Shown here: positions 13,201-24,280 of the stretch, in pieces
Layout of the letters: every line of letters begins with the position of its first letter
Numbering within the stretch: the first letter of the stretch is position 1
From: Prinia subflava
Lineage: Eukaryota > Chordata > Aves > Passeriformes > Cisticolidae
DNA length: 64,000 nt
Direction: 5' to 3'
NCBI RefSeq assembly: GCF_021018805.1
Contig: NC_086247.1
Location: 134,271,602-134,335,601 of the forward strand
Translations under genes and position numbers: made by a program
Notes under the pieces: model-generated
Told to the model about the DNA's origin: nothing
The model's input: the letters and a program-made list of their open reading frames with translations, nothing else
Database searches by the model: none

Positions 13201-13539
13201 TTCTGTTTTTCTTTTAAATCTGATTTGATATCAAAGGTGGGCACTGCAGACAGCTACAGTGATCTTTTTCTGTTGCATGTCCATCAATAAATTGTAAGTG
13301 CTCTAGGAAAACCTGCCTCAGCATGTCACTCCCATATCATTTATTACAGTTTATTACAGTTAGTTAGTACAGTTATTACAGTTACTGCATTTAGAACAGT
13401 TTATTACAAGGCAGAGGGTGATTCTGAAAAGCAGAATACTGAAATTTAAGGCTTTGTTTGCCATTTGTCACCTGAGGATTTAATATTTATGTGTTACGTG
13501 GTATGTTGCAATTATTCCTTGCTCCTTTGCTCTGCTGAT
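7273..13539. other. Non-coding, presumed upstream intron
   Basis: Over 6 kb of AT-rich sequence with no exon, transposon or RNA gene I can support. ORFs up to 106 codons (11346-11666) lack family features. A modestly GC-richer stretch at 12330-12530 also gave no match. Neither the beta-2a first exon nor common exon 2 of CACNB2 could be found here. Confidence 0.5.
13328..13408 (+). repeat. Degenerate tandem repeat, unit about TTTATTACAG
   Basis: Six or so imperfect copies of a 10-base unit related to TTTATTACAG occur in 80 bases, some spaced by TTAGTTAG-like filler. It looks like a decayed minisatellite. Each copy ends in a 3'-splice-site-like TTACAG but there is no exon behind them. Confidence 0.7.
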
Positions 13540-13988
13540 GTCAGAAAAAATATGCGCAGTAAGCAGGGGGTTAAATTCCCACTCAACAGGCATATTTTTG
13601 GTTTCTGGAAGGGAGCTGCGAGTGGAGCTGAGCGCTTTGCAGCGGAGGGCAGCACTCCGCGGCAGAAGCAAGCATCCAAGGGAAACGTGGCTGGCAGCAG
13701 ACACCCATGACGGGAACGAGACACTGTACCAGCTCTTCCAGTTTCCCAGGGACCTCGCGTTTTCCAGCTGTTTACCCTTGAGATGTAAATGGCAATTTGG
13801 CATAGGCTAAGAGCCCGGTGTGATGTGAGCATCTGCGTAAAAGGCTGCACATATGGAGCATGCCCAGTGGTATGAACAGCCTGTTACCCCACCCCCAGCC
13901 AATCTAGGAAGAGATGAAATGAACTTTGCACTTGCAAATGTCACTGAATACATTTTGCACAGGATTTTAAAAGGTTCTTTTACAAGCA

Positions 13989-13998
13989 CTATTTTTAA
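13989..13998 (+). promoter_or_regulatory. MEF2-type site CTATTTTTAA
   Basis: Matches the MEF2 consensus YTA(A/T)4TAR at every position. MEF2 factors drive cardiac and skeletal muscle genes, which suits a cardiac calcium-channel subunit. A ten-base AT-rich motif can arise by chance, so function is inferred only from the position about 420 bases before the beta-2e start codon. Confidence 0.4.
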
Positions 13999-14313
13999 CG
14001 GCCAAATCCGCCCCCCAAAACAGAAAGGAAAAAGCCCTAGGTATTTTTCTGTGATCGATCTCAGTTTGTGATCAGCTGAAGCATCTCTTACAATATTTCC
14101 GAAGCTTGTTTTATTTTACGTTTTTATCATTGAAGTTGAGATTTTTGGAGGTGGTGTGGATTTTTGGAAGGTTTTTTTAAAATTTTTTTTGTTTTTGTTT
14201 TTCCTACTGGCATGAGAAAATTTGAGAATTTAATTGCAGTAGAATACTTGGAAACAGTGAGGCTGGAAGCTTGAAAGGCAGAGGGAAGAGAAGGAAGGCT
14301 CTCAGAGCAGAGC

Positions 14314-14406
14314 ATGGATAGGAAAGGAGCTGTGATTCTGCAGTGCTCAGTGTGCACATGTTTTATGAGATCAGTGCCGGGCGCTGCAGCTGCGGACACT
14401 AACTGA
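14314..14406 (+). promoter_or_regulatory. Upstream ORF, 30 codons, strong start context
   Basis: An ATG at 14314 has A at -3 and G at +4 (AGCATGG), a strong Kozak context. It opens a 30-codon frame that ends at TGA 14404-14406, twelve bases before the CACNB2 start. It is in the same frame as the main ORF, so the TGA also proves that the main ORF does not extend upstream. A second, overlapping upstream ORF of 14 codons runs from 14358 to 14402. Both matter only if transcription starts before them. Confidence 0.5.
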
Positions 14407-14418
14407 GCTGTCTGGCTA

Positions 14419-14487
14419 ATGAAGGCCACCTGGATCAGGCTTCTGAAAAGAGCCAAAGGAGGACGTCTGAAGAATTCTGATATCTGT
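14419..14487 (+). CDS. CACNB2: CACNB2 alternative first exon 1E (beta-2e N-terminus), coding part
   Basis: The exon encodes 23 residues beginning MKATWIRLLKRAKGGRLK and ending NSDIC, then a donor GTAAGC at 14488. This is the beta-2e N-terminus of CACNB2 with at most minor changes from the mammalian form as I remember it. The peptide has eight Lys/Arg plus Trp5 and Ile6. In mammals this basic end holds the subunit at the plasma membrane through acidic phospholipids such as PIP2, which slows channel inactivation. The start is fixed by an in-frame TGA 12 bases upstream. Its own context is weak (C at -3, A at +4). The exon joins exon 3 in phase 0 across an 828-bp intron. It is too short to be found by ORF length and was recognised from its peptide. 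Confidence 0.93.
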
Positions 14488-15315
14488 GTAAGCCCTGCGT
14501 TTTCCTTATCACCTTGTATTGTATGTATTGCAAAGAGGGAAAGGAAAAAGGCGGTGAGGAGAGGACAGTTGTTTTCATTCTGATTGAATTACCACAATTC
14601 TGTTTTGTATGCAGGGAGATGCAGAGGAAAAGCAGAGCTCTCATTATTTATAGAGCTTTTCTGGCATTGTGGCTGCTTCCATTGTGGTGATAGAGGGACA
14701 TGTGTTGAGTCCAGACAGATTTTATTAGTTGGAAGTTGATTTGTGGTCATTTGCATGTTTTGCTGAGGGGCAGAGATGAATACGAGACATTTGCTGTTCT
14801 GATGGGGAAAGTGTGTCAGGTAAAGAGGCTGCCCTAAAATAAAAATGCATAGCAAAGGTTAAATCTCTTAGCAGTGATATTGTGTAATGGTAATTATTGA
14901 TACTAAATTTGCATTTTGATTATAGAAAGTCTGTTTGCGTGCTATTTCTGTCACTGTTTAGAGTTCTAATTTTTATGGAGCCATCCTTGAAGCTGCTGTG
15001 TGTCCTTCAGCCCTGCACTGCACCAGTGCTGTAAGTCTCCAGAGAAACTGGCTCTGCTTGCTGAAAAGCACACAAATAAGAGTGCAGAGATAGGGCAGGA
15101 AGTAAAACACTGGAGAAGACACCTGCACTTTTTGAAAGTTTCCAGAAGAAAACGTTATTCTAGACATAATTTCTACTAAATAATATTCCCTTTTGTACAG
15201 TTAGTCACTTTCCACAGGTACAGAAGTAAGAGAAAAGGCAAGGTGTATAACCACTTCTACTTAAAAAAAAAAAATCGCAGGAACTTGTGTCATTATTTTT
15301 CCTTTTCTTTCGCAG
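14488..15315 (+). other. CACNB2: Intron between exon 1E and exon 3
   Basis: An 828-bp phase-0 intron. The donor is GTAAGC; the acceptor is CTTTCGCAG at 15307-15315, behind a pyrimidine-rich TTTTTCCTTTTCTTT stretch. No transposon or other feature was seen inside. Confidence 0.85.
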
Positions 15316-15435
15316 GGTTCGGCGGACTCCTACACCAGCCGTCCATCTGATTCAGATGTATCTCTGGAAGAGGATAGGGAAGCAGTACGGAGAGAGGCAG
15401 AGCGACAGGCCCAGGCACAGCTGGAAAAAGCAAAG
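15316..15435 (+). CDS. CACNB2: CACNB2 exon 3 (common segment before SH3)
   Basis: This 120-bp exon encodes 40 residues in phase 0 at both ends: [20 protein letters not shown], then [20 protein letters not shown]. The borders are CGCAG|GG and AAAG|GTAAGG. It is shared by all CACNB2 N-terminal isoforms: each alternative first-exon set splices to this GSADSY start. The first half is Ser/Asp-rich and probably disordered. The second half is a charged Glu/Arg/Gln helix that packs before the SH3 core in beta-subunit structures. Sequence identity with mammalian beta-2 appears complete or nearly so. Confidence 0.97.
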
Positions 15436-15487
15436 GTAAGGTGTTGTTTCATGTCACAAACTCATCAAATGCTCGGCTTTAAAGCAC

Positions 15488-15543
15488 GGGTTGAAACTGG
15501 ATGATTTTAAAGATCCATTCTAAGCCAAACCATTCCATGATTC
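15488..15543 (+). mobile_element. CR1 LINE 3' tail, about 56 bp
   Basis: The stretch GGTTGAAACTGGATGATTTT, then AAAGATCCATTCTAAGCC, then AAACCATTCCATGATTCT matches the last 55-60 bases common to most CR1 copies (L-D-D-L tail and terminal ATTCT). Only the tail is present, which fits a heavily 5'-truncated insertion. It begins 53 bases after the exon 3 donor. Confidence 0.8.
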
Positions 15544-16287
15544 TTTGTCATCTCATCCATTAGTGATAAAATGTTTGTAATGTGTTAACATATAGATTAG
15601 ATCTCTTATAAACATTCCAGACAGCAGTTGAAAATGTATGCTCCGTGAAAAAACACTTAGCATCACTTTTCTGTAATAGGCACTTCATTGACTTATGTAT
15701 TTCAGAACATTCTTATTTAAATATGTACATTTCTTCTTTAATTAAATATAAGCATTTGTTGCAGTGTATATAGTCAATGCTACGAGTTCTTATTGAAGAT
15801 GTTTCTGAAAGTTTGCTCATGGATTGCCAGGGCACTTAATGCTTTTACAGTGTCAAAAATCAGCCCTCAGACATCCTATTCATCTCCCTTGAATGAAGGA
15901 TCAGTTCCTACAAGTCATATGTAAATAGGGAGAATCTGTTACAAGGGTGTTTTTTTCCTAAAGACTTCACTGACTTTCTTTACAGTTTGTGTGTTAAGTG
16001 ACCCCATGAGTCATTTGCTGTAGATCTTCTTCAGATTTCTCCTCTCTCCATACCCCTGGCAGATAGTGACAATGTAGTAAGAAAACACTAAAGGAGCTTT
16101 AGGTTTTTACTGTGTGTTTATGTATTTTCCATGAGATGTATTTAGGACTGTGAAGGTTTTAGCAGCGAAAGTGATGGGCTTGTTTCTCTTTCATCTGTGC
16201 TACGTCTTGAAATAATATTGCATCTGTAAAAACTGTGCTCATCTTATTTATTATCGTTCATTTATCACTTCATTACAGTTTTTTGGG

Positions 16288-16307
16288 TTTTTTTTTTTTT
16301 TTTTTTT
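16288..16307 (+). repeat. T20 homopolymer
   Basis: Twenty consecutive T residues after TTTTGGG. On the minus strand it is an A-tract; no retrocopy was recognised next to it. Confidence 0.9.
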
Positions 16308-19300
16308 GGATGCTACCTGCCAGGTTTAAATGTATTACTGTTTTCCTAAATCTGGTTTTTGTTCTACTATATTTAAATACACCATTGACATCCACCCTTA
16401 GATCTACCTGATCTACATTTTTCCCTCACTTTCTCTCTGAGTCCCCTCCTCCATTTTGCCTTGGTTTTTAAATTCTTTATCTCCTTTCCATCTCTTATTC
16501 CATTTAATTCTCTACTGCCAGCTTTACCTGTGCCCATTTATGCCACCTGTTTTACAAGGGCTCTTCAGAAATTCTGAGTCCAGATCCCTGAGCTCTGTGG
16601 CTGATCGTGTGGTGAGGACCAGCTCCGTAAATAATACAGTACTACAATGCACAAGCAGACATCTTCATCAGGCCAGAAAACCTAAATAGTGAAGCCAAAA
16701 ATGGGTTTTTGAAAATGTAGTTGTTAACTGATATTTAATAAGAGCTCCTACAGCAGCTTTTTAATGAGCTACTGGAATGTGCCAAGTGTAGGAGATACTG
16801 AACATCTCTTTGAAGTTGGATATTGCTGTTCTGGGATCAGTGTAGCAGAAACTCAACAGAAGCTGCTCACTTCTTCCCTTCAGCCTTGTATCTCAGAGAT
16901 TGCTGGTTGTAGTCAGGAGTTTCAGTTTTATCAGGGGTGCGTTTTGCTACTTTGAGGGGGTTTTTTTGCTCTTAGGAAAGATGATAAGGGCTGCCTTGAA
17001 ATTCAGGTGAAGTTTTGAATTTTATCAGTAAATGCACAATCTTTAAAAGGAGAGTTGGAGTACTAGTTAGTATCTTGCAGACTAACCAGGGTAGCAGTGC
17101 AGTGCTTACTGCTGAACCGAGGCATCCCTTAGCAATGAGTAAATCTATGTGATTGTTGCTATGGGAATTTGGCTTACTGATGCTGCCTTGAATACATGGA
17201 CAGCCCTTATGTAATATTCATGACCTCTAGCACAGCTGCCATTGTAGTTTGTAGAGAAACTGCTAGCAGACCTTGACTTCTAAAAGCTGTATTTCTATAC
17301 ATAAAACCAACGTTCCCACTCCAGCTGGCATCAGATATAGTCTCTAGGTCTGACACCGTCTGAAACTGTAAGACAACTTGTGAACAGTCAAAGTAGTAAA
17401 GGCACTGCCAAAAGCAACCTGCTGTAACAATGGTTATTCCACTCACAGAAAACACAAAATTAGTTATTTAAATATTTTTTCCTTTAAAATAGATCAAGGC
17501 TGGAATTAGATTAGCATTTTTGTTTCTCTAGTCAAATGTTAAAAGGCATTGCAGGATGTAATGTATGGAAATAATTTTATGTAGAGGCTATAACAATGTA
17601 ATATTTAGTCTAGTGTAATATTTACGTTAATACTATTAAATAAAATATTATGTACAATTGATGCTTTTGTTTGAAATAAGTGGTTAAAAATGTGTTTAAA
17701 TTAAGCCTAACTCCATAGATATAAAATCTGACAGGGTGTGGTTTTTTGCCTTTACTGATGGTTCAGTCCTTCACCTCCCTGAAAGACAGTGAAATTAATG
17801 AAGCAGTGGCTGCTGGTGGTGCCTGCTGGCTGCTGTCAGCCCCCAGACCAGTTTGGCACGGGCTGCAGGTTTGCTCCCTGCTCCCACGGCTGCCTCGCCT
17901 TTGCCCTGACCGACTTCCAGGCACAGCCAGGTGACAGAGCTGCTTTGACTTTTGCTTTTTCTGGTCGTGAGAGGAAGTGTTGATCCTAAATAAAATCGTT
18001 ACAATTGTATTTGTCACAGGCATTAGAAGAGGGTGACACACATGAATAATGCAGTGGTGGAGGGAAGGTGATAGTGAATTAAGGGTAGATAAAAAACTAT
18101 TGAACTGTGCCACGCAGTTAATGAAAACACTTAAATGACATCCATTTTCCTTTATTACAGCTAGGGAAAACACCTTAAACTGAAGATTAAGATACAGTGA
18201 TAGAGAGCACAATGCCAAATTGTTAGGACAATTTTAAGATCTTTAAATTTGGATTTTCATAGTGTCTAAGTGTTTGTGTGACATGAAGCCGGAATGTATC
18301 TCTGATACCTATCCAAACAGGGAAGATGAAAGCAAAAAAGGTTGTAAGGAAGTGCACATTCTGGCCACTTTTAATTATTTCTTTATTTAACACAAGCACT
18401 GATTCTCTGGAAAATGCTTAAGCACATTTTGCTGAGTCACTTTGGCATGTGACTTACTGTAAGGAAGGTGGGGCCACGGGCGCATGTTCGGAGTCATCCA
18501 GGGACAGAAAATTAAGAGGCAGCTGATGGGGCTACCTGCAGGCCAGCATCTACTCCTGAGGGAAACAGATCTCAAGTGAAGCTATTAAACTCGAAGCTGA
18601 GATGAAATGCTCTTGATTAGAATAGTTTAGCAATAAAAATGCAGAAAGGTGGGGATTTTGTTGTTGTTGTTGTTTTTATTTGGTTAGTATTTTACATAGG
18701 AAAAAAAGATTCAAGGCGTTGAGAATTTCCTCAATGTTCTCCTCACACACCATAGCATGTACTATATCTAGGATAAAGAGAAAGGACTTGTGTTGTGGCC
18801 AGGTAGGATATGCTAATAGTATACAAATCTAAGGGCTTCTGGTGGTATTTTGCTGAAATCCCTATTTCCAAAAAACATGAATCTTCATCATTGACAAGAC
18901 AAAAAAAATAATGACATTAATTGTGTTTAGCACTAATAATTAAAAAATTGTCATTTCTACAGTCAAAAAACCCCTTTTTACTTGTTGAAGGATGATGATT
19001 CAAAATAAATTACAGTAAGTAAAGTGGTTTTTTGTCCATTCCTTGCAAGTATTCAATTAAATATTCCTTAAAATATTGCACCAAGTGAGAGGGATGAGAG
19101 CAAAGGAAAACTGAAGTACAAGTAATAATAACTTTCTATCCACTACTAATAGAGCTAAAGCTTGTACATGAGAAAGGGCACTTCAGGAATTTTTTTCCTT
19201 CTCCACTGCTGATAAAATCAATTCAAATATTCCATTGATTTGTTTTGCCACAAGTACTTCATATGTTTTGAATCTAGTTTTTGACTGAGATATAATAAGT

Positions 19301-22198
19301 CAGATGTTTTGTAAACCTTTCTTCTCTTCTGCAAAAGTAGCTTCTTTCTTCAGTCTCCAGATTTTTATATTTTGTCTTTTTTCCTCCCATGGCTTTAGAG
19401 CTCCATATTCAGAAGCAGTTTTAACAGAGATCTGTAGAATATTTTCAATTTTAGAAAATGACTTTTTTTTTTCAGTTATTTCTAGTAGATTGGGTACTGA
19501 AAGTGCAAGTTAATAATTCAGGTTCAGTTTCTCACCTGGGACTAAGGGACAGCTCTTTGTTAAGGATTGTTCTCAACATCCTGTAGTCCTAAAACTTCTT
19601 AAATGACTGTCAGAATCAGATCATGGCCTTTGAGAAGTCAATAATTATGTTCATAATAGGAAATCTCAATTCCCCTCAACTCTGCTTTGTGTTTGCACTC
19701 CACCTAATGCTCCACTGCTAGCATCCTTTTATGAGTTTGTAAAAATTTGAAATAGAGGTATTTCTAGTTTTGAATGCTGTTAAAATTATTTTTATGTTAT
19801 GATGATGAACTACTGAAATTTTGATACTAAATATCCCTTTTCTGGGTCTGAGGCAATGACATAAGCTGTCACATTTTGCTTTTTTTGATGTGTGCTGTAG
19901 TAGTGGTGATGGCTTGTGACTGTGAGTAATAATGCAATGTCTTAAATGTAACGCATTGCCTCCATGCATGGTTCAGGGACCACAGCTTTGAAATGTGTAG
20001 CAGGCTGGGATAATGCCTACATAGCTCTGCGAGGCTGAGGGCATGAAAAAGATTGTCAGATGTAATTATCCAGTGCAGTGTGCCAAGACTAGTTATTTGA
20101 GTATTTATTCACTCTCAGACAGGTTTCACAGCCTCAGAATGACCCCATGCTGCTAGCAGGCAGCTGCAAAGCTAGTTGAGGTATGTCTACTGAAGCTGCA
20201 GTAGCATCTTTGACAGGCCAGAAGTGCCCATCTCCTTGATGTGCATCCTTATGTTATGTCAGCTTGTTCCCTCATGGACATTCTTTCTATTTTCTCTCAA
20301 TTACCAGAACGTCATGGTGCTGAACAGCACACAAAGCTATAGCAGCGCTGTGTAACAGGATAGCACTGTTAGCTCTTGCGTGTGGTAATATTTTATCCAC
20401 TGATTTCTTCTCATTTGCCCTTTTGGTGTAGAATATTTTTATTGCATGTAATCATTTAGATCACTATTGTTGTGTGTCGTAGTTGCTGGGATCACATGAG
20501 AGCTGGCACAGTGGTCTAGCTGGGAAAAGAATGAGTTGTTGATCCCAAAGTACAGTTGCAAATGTGGTTGTTGCTTAGCTGCAACTGAGTTCTGCATTAC
20601 TGGATCTGCTCAAATCAGGTTGCAGATATTCTTTTACTTCATTTTCTTCATTAATTGCTGCTGTTTTCTCTTAGGAGATAACAATTAATTTCAATTTAAA
20701 GATTAAACAGTAAACAAAATGTTACTCAAATCTGGGATATAAACCAGCTTCCTTCATACTCTCTGTGACCTATAGTTTTTTTCTTGTCTTTTTTTTTTTT
20801 TGTCTTAGTTGATGTGTATGCACTTGTTCTGCACTAGTGCCTGCTGTTACATGGGTTATTTCCCTGAATAGTTTATCCCTTCTTAGCGTTGTGCTGCATT
20901 GTTGGGGGCTGGAATTCTTTCTTCCAGTGGGGTCTCACGTAACCTGGAATCAAATGTCCCACAGACAGTACCACCTCTAATTAGAAGACATCTGTCATCT
21001 CCCATTCATACCATGATTTGAGTGATGAAATATGTTTACTAAGCAACATTTCTTCTCTGCTTCTTGCGTCTGAGTAGAAAAAACAAGAGTGCAAGGATAT
21101 TAACACAGCCTACATTTATATACCTACCTGTAGATACTTTAGTATCCTGGTTTTCTTCTCATAATAAGGGAAAGAGATAAATTGATAAATTGTCTCCAAG
21201 GAATGGATGCAATACTGAGACAGCATTTTGAGGTTCTGAGGACAACCATAGCTCTTCTGCCTGCTCTTTCACCTGCTGCTTTCACACAAGCCTGCTCCCT
21301 TGGTGAGATGTCTCTGTTCTGACTTGTTCTGTATGGTTAAATTACCACATAAAGGGCAGCAGTGCCAGTGGTACTTCTGTAGAACTAAATAACTTCTTTA
21401 TTAGGAGCAGTGTGAAAGAAGTATTTTAACTAAAGTAGGTGTTGTAAGCCAGGTGCGAACATCCTCATCTGGATGTTTTTCTGCTCCTTGTCCCACAGGT
21501 CTGTAGCACACCCAGAGCTGCCAGCCTCTGCTGCAGGCTGGTACTGCACAGGTCCCAGCAGGGATTCCTGAACCTTCATGTGCCTGCATCCCACCTGTGG
21601 CTGTGAACCAAGCTGCAGATAAAGCGTGCTCAGGCCAGCCCTCCCTGTGGCTCGGGGATGGTTCCTGATGGGTCTGGGTGTTGAGCCACGTGCTCAGGTG
21701 GGGGTCAGCAGGAGCTGCTGAGTGTCACAGGAATCATACAAGAGGGTGAGAAGTGGCCTGGGGGATGCACTCTGTGACTGGTGGGGAGTGAGCGTGGCAT
21801 AGGAAAAGAGGAATTAAGGTGTGTCTTTGCAGGCTGCCCAGGCTGATACAACAGTGAGCAGTTCCACTGATACCAGATAGAGGTAGATGCCACTGGTTGC
21901 TCTAAGCAAACTAATTTCCACTTATTACACATATGACCTGGTTCATTAACTTTACTGAGGTTTATACGGTCTGATTTACTTTTTCCAATATCCAAGACAG
22001 TAATGTAAACCAAGACACCGTAATCCAGAACTACATTTTTATCCCCAACTGCTCCACCATGGGTGGATGCCATGGGTTTTTTAATTTTTCTACTTAAAAG
22101 GGAATAATGATTCAAATGTAGAGGGGAAGGTAGGATTTCAGAGCACAAGCCATTGTAAAGGTAGCTACAATGTGTGTGATGTTTGAATATAAATGTCT

Positions 22199-22302
22199 GT
22201 GGTTCTGGACCTCTGTTCAGTTGGTCAGAGCATGGTGCTAATAATGGGCTATTTACTTATGATCCTCGTGGATCCCTTCCCACTCCAGACATCCTGTGGA
22301 TC
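22199..22302 (+). mobile_element. tRNA-Ile-headed SINE with CR1-like tail (TguSINE1-like), decayed
   Basis: The head CAGTTGGTCAGAGCATGGTG, followed by CTAATAATG, matches the A box, D arm and anticodon region of tRNA-Ile (anticodon AAU). The part corresponding to the T arm and B box is mostly deleted: after GGGCTATTTACTTA the sequence goes straight to ATGATCCTCGTGGATCCCTT, then CCCACTCCAGACATCCTGTG. This second part is the CR1-type tail (usual form GATGATCCTTGTGGGTCCCTTCC...). A tRNA-Ile head fused to a CR1-like tail is the structure of zebra finch TguSINE1, which CR1 enzymes mobilise. It is not a tRNA gene: the acceptor stem and T arm are missing. Confidence 0.8.
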
Positions 22303-23941
22303 TGAAAACAGGAGCCTAAAGGAATTTTTAAAGGAAGACATGCACATGCTGTTATAGCTGTGTGGGCTTATACATGTATATGTATGCATTATAAATATCC
22401 ATATCCACATCCCTGAGTGTATATGAATATACCTTTGGTTATGTGGCTGCATGTGTTAGATAACTATCACTGGTGACTGGAATTGGCCATTTATATTCCA
22501 GAGCTGTACAGCTTCCTGTTGTAAAATGGTTGGTTTGTACGCAGGGAGAACTGTTGTACCAAGTATTACCTTGTGCAAAAATGCAAAGGTTTTGTCAGAG
22601 AACAAAGTTATCCTGTGATCAGAGCTGGTAGTGGACTGTCATGGTGTTTTTGGAAGCGGGAATGAGTTGGAGTAAGGACTTCAGTGCAGGCATCGAGTGT
22701 CTCACCTTGCAGAGGTGCCCTGGTTCACACTGACACACATGATGTGGCACAGTGCCTTGGAGAATAACTTGTTTGGACAACAAAACCCTGTTCTGTCTGC
22801 TTCCTGTGCTGAGGGGACTGTTTTCCAACCAGTGCAGCAGCTAACCTAATTTCTGTTGGAGCAGACACCTGGCTGATGTGTATTATTATGCAGGGAAGTA
22901 CTTGTCATCTGCAGTGAAAACAAACCTCCAGACAATTCTTGAGTCCTTGGCAAAGATCTGAATCCCTTTCTTTCTCACTAACCCAGCCTCCCAAAAAATA
23001 GGAAGAAAGAAGAAAAAACCCTCAAGTATCTATAGTTTTGGCTATATATATATTCAGAAAAAAATGTAAGGAAGCTTCGAAAACAATCTCCTCTTTATCA
23101 TAATTGCAACTTGTTTTATGAAATTACATGCAAGGATGCCAAGGAGTTCTAACTATAGGAAGCATTAGAGTGCTTTGATACAAAATTAGACTGACATTAG
23201 ATGCCAATTCTAAAGTGTTTCCTTTGAAAAATATAATATTAGTTACATAAACTAGTCATTGGTTGTATAAAACTTAAAAAAAAAGTAAGTAGGAACTCAA
23301 AGTAATCCTGTAATACCTGGGAGAAGGATGCTCTGTGTTCCCACGTTAGGAATATTTTAAGTGCAAAACAGCTTGAACTATGAAGAGTGTCTAGATTCTG
23401 TGTAATTCAGACTATTAGAGAAATTACTTGAAAATGAAGATTCAGAGAGGTCCTACTGCTGCTTTTCTGTTTGTGTTCTAGATATTTTCTGGATGTGTTC
23501 CTGCTATCTTTTTGCGTAAATTTTGTGTAAAGCCAGTGCATACCCTAGAGCAAAAAACTTCCCCTAATTCACCTGTGGACCCTGCAGAAAGCTCTGAACA
23601 CGTCCTCTGTATATTAACCTCCAATCCTGATTTGACATTCTCCTCCAGGAATCCATAACCACCTAGATTATATTCCCAAATTAAATACAATAAACACTCT
23701 ATTTTATACTCTAAAATAATCAGTCCTGAGGTAATATGTATATACTGAGATGCATTTTAGGCTGCCTAAAAACATCAAAGATTCAACAGACATTTATCCT
23801 TTGTGAAAGTATAGATAACCATTTACCCTTCTCCGTTCATTTTTATCATGGAAATGTTGCCAATGGGCTTTAGTCCTGTAACTTTCACAACTATCGAGTT
23901 TTATTTTTGCTTACTTGATTTGAAAAATTCAGCTCTAGTAA

Positions 23942-23960
23942 CAAGCAAGCAAGCAAGCAA
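23942..23960 (+). repeat. (CAAG)n microsatellite
   Basis: Nearly five perfect copies of CAAG. Short, and likely to vary in length. Confidence 0.85.
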
Positions 23961-24243
23961 ATACCTTTATTGTATCTGATATGAAATCTTAACATATAAA
24001 TCTTAACAAATGGTATTCTCTAGCTTTAGGTGAGATAGTAATCACTGAAATATTACTTCTTGGACTTATTTTTTAAATGCCACCTTCTCCTTGCTAAATA
24101 GCTAGAGGGTGATATTTAAATGTGATCTTATTGTTAGCAAGACCTGCAAACAGTATGTGATCTAAAAAATTATTCAATATCAAGCTGTACAATTGTGCAG
24201 AACATTGAGACTAATATTTTTGCAGACAATTCAAGGGTTTCAC

Positions 24244-24246
<3 letters not shown>

Positions 24247-24275
<29 letters not shown>
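24247..24275 (+). repeat. T29 homopolymer
   Basis: Twenty-nine consecutive T residues directly after CACCCC, the longest homopolymer in the window. No element was recognised on the minus strand behind this A-tract. Confidence 0.95.

Positions 24276-24280
<5 letters not shown>

Larger units (their letters stand above)
13540..14418 (+). promoter_or_regulatory. Likely promoter and 5' UTR of the CACNB2 beta-2e transcript
   Basis: The sequence just before exon 1E must hold its transcription start if this first exon is used as in mammals. A segment at 13605-13760 is GC-richer and has more CpG than the surrounding intron (GCTGCGAG, GAGCGC, CTCCGCGGCAG, CCTCGCG). Sites of plausible use are an E-box CAGCTG (13765-13770), a CACCC run next to CCAAT (13889-13903), and a perfect MEF2 consensus CTATTTTTAA (13989-13998). 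No good TATA box was found at a fitting distance. The start site cannot be fixed from sequence alone. Confidence 0.5.

Noticed and set aside
13328..13408. CRISPR-like or regulatory array from repeated TTTATTACAG
   Set aside because: Units are 10 bases, irregular and without spacers, in a vertebrate genome; a decayed minisatellite explains it.
1..15315. First exon of beta-2a (cysteine-rich, palmitoylated N-terminus) and common exon 2 of CACNB2
   Set aside because: Searched for by their expected peptide patterns in all frames of the plus strand and not found; presumed to lie upstream of the window.
17763..18218. 151-codon ORF on the minus strand
   Set aside because: No domain, no codon-usage signal that I can see and no splice context. 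It lies inside intron 3 and covers a GC-richer island, which lowers stop frequency.
21705..22148. 147-codon ORF on the minus strand
   Set aside because: Unrecognised sequence with no family motif and no supporting promoter or splice sites. Kept as chance ORF; a protein search would settle it.
22199..22275. tRNA-Ile gene
   Set aside because: The D arm and anticodon region match, but the T arm, B box and 3' acceptor strand are missing and a CR1-like tail follows. It is a SINE.
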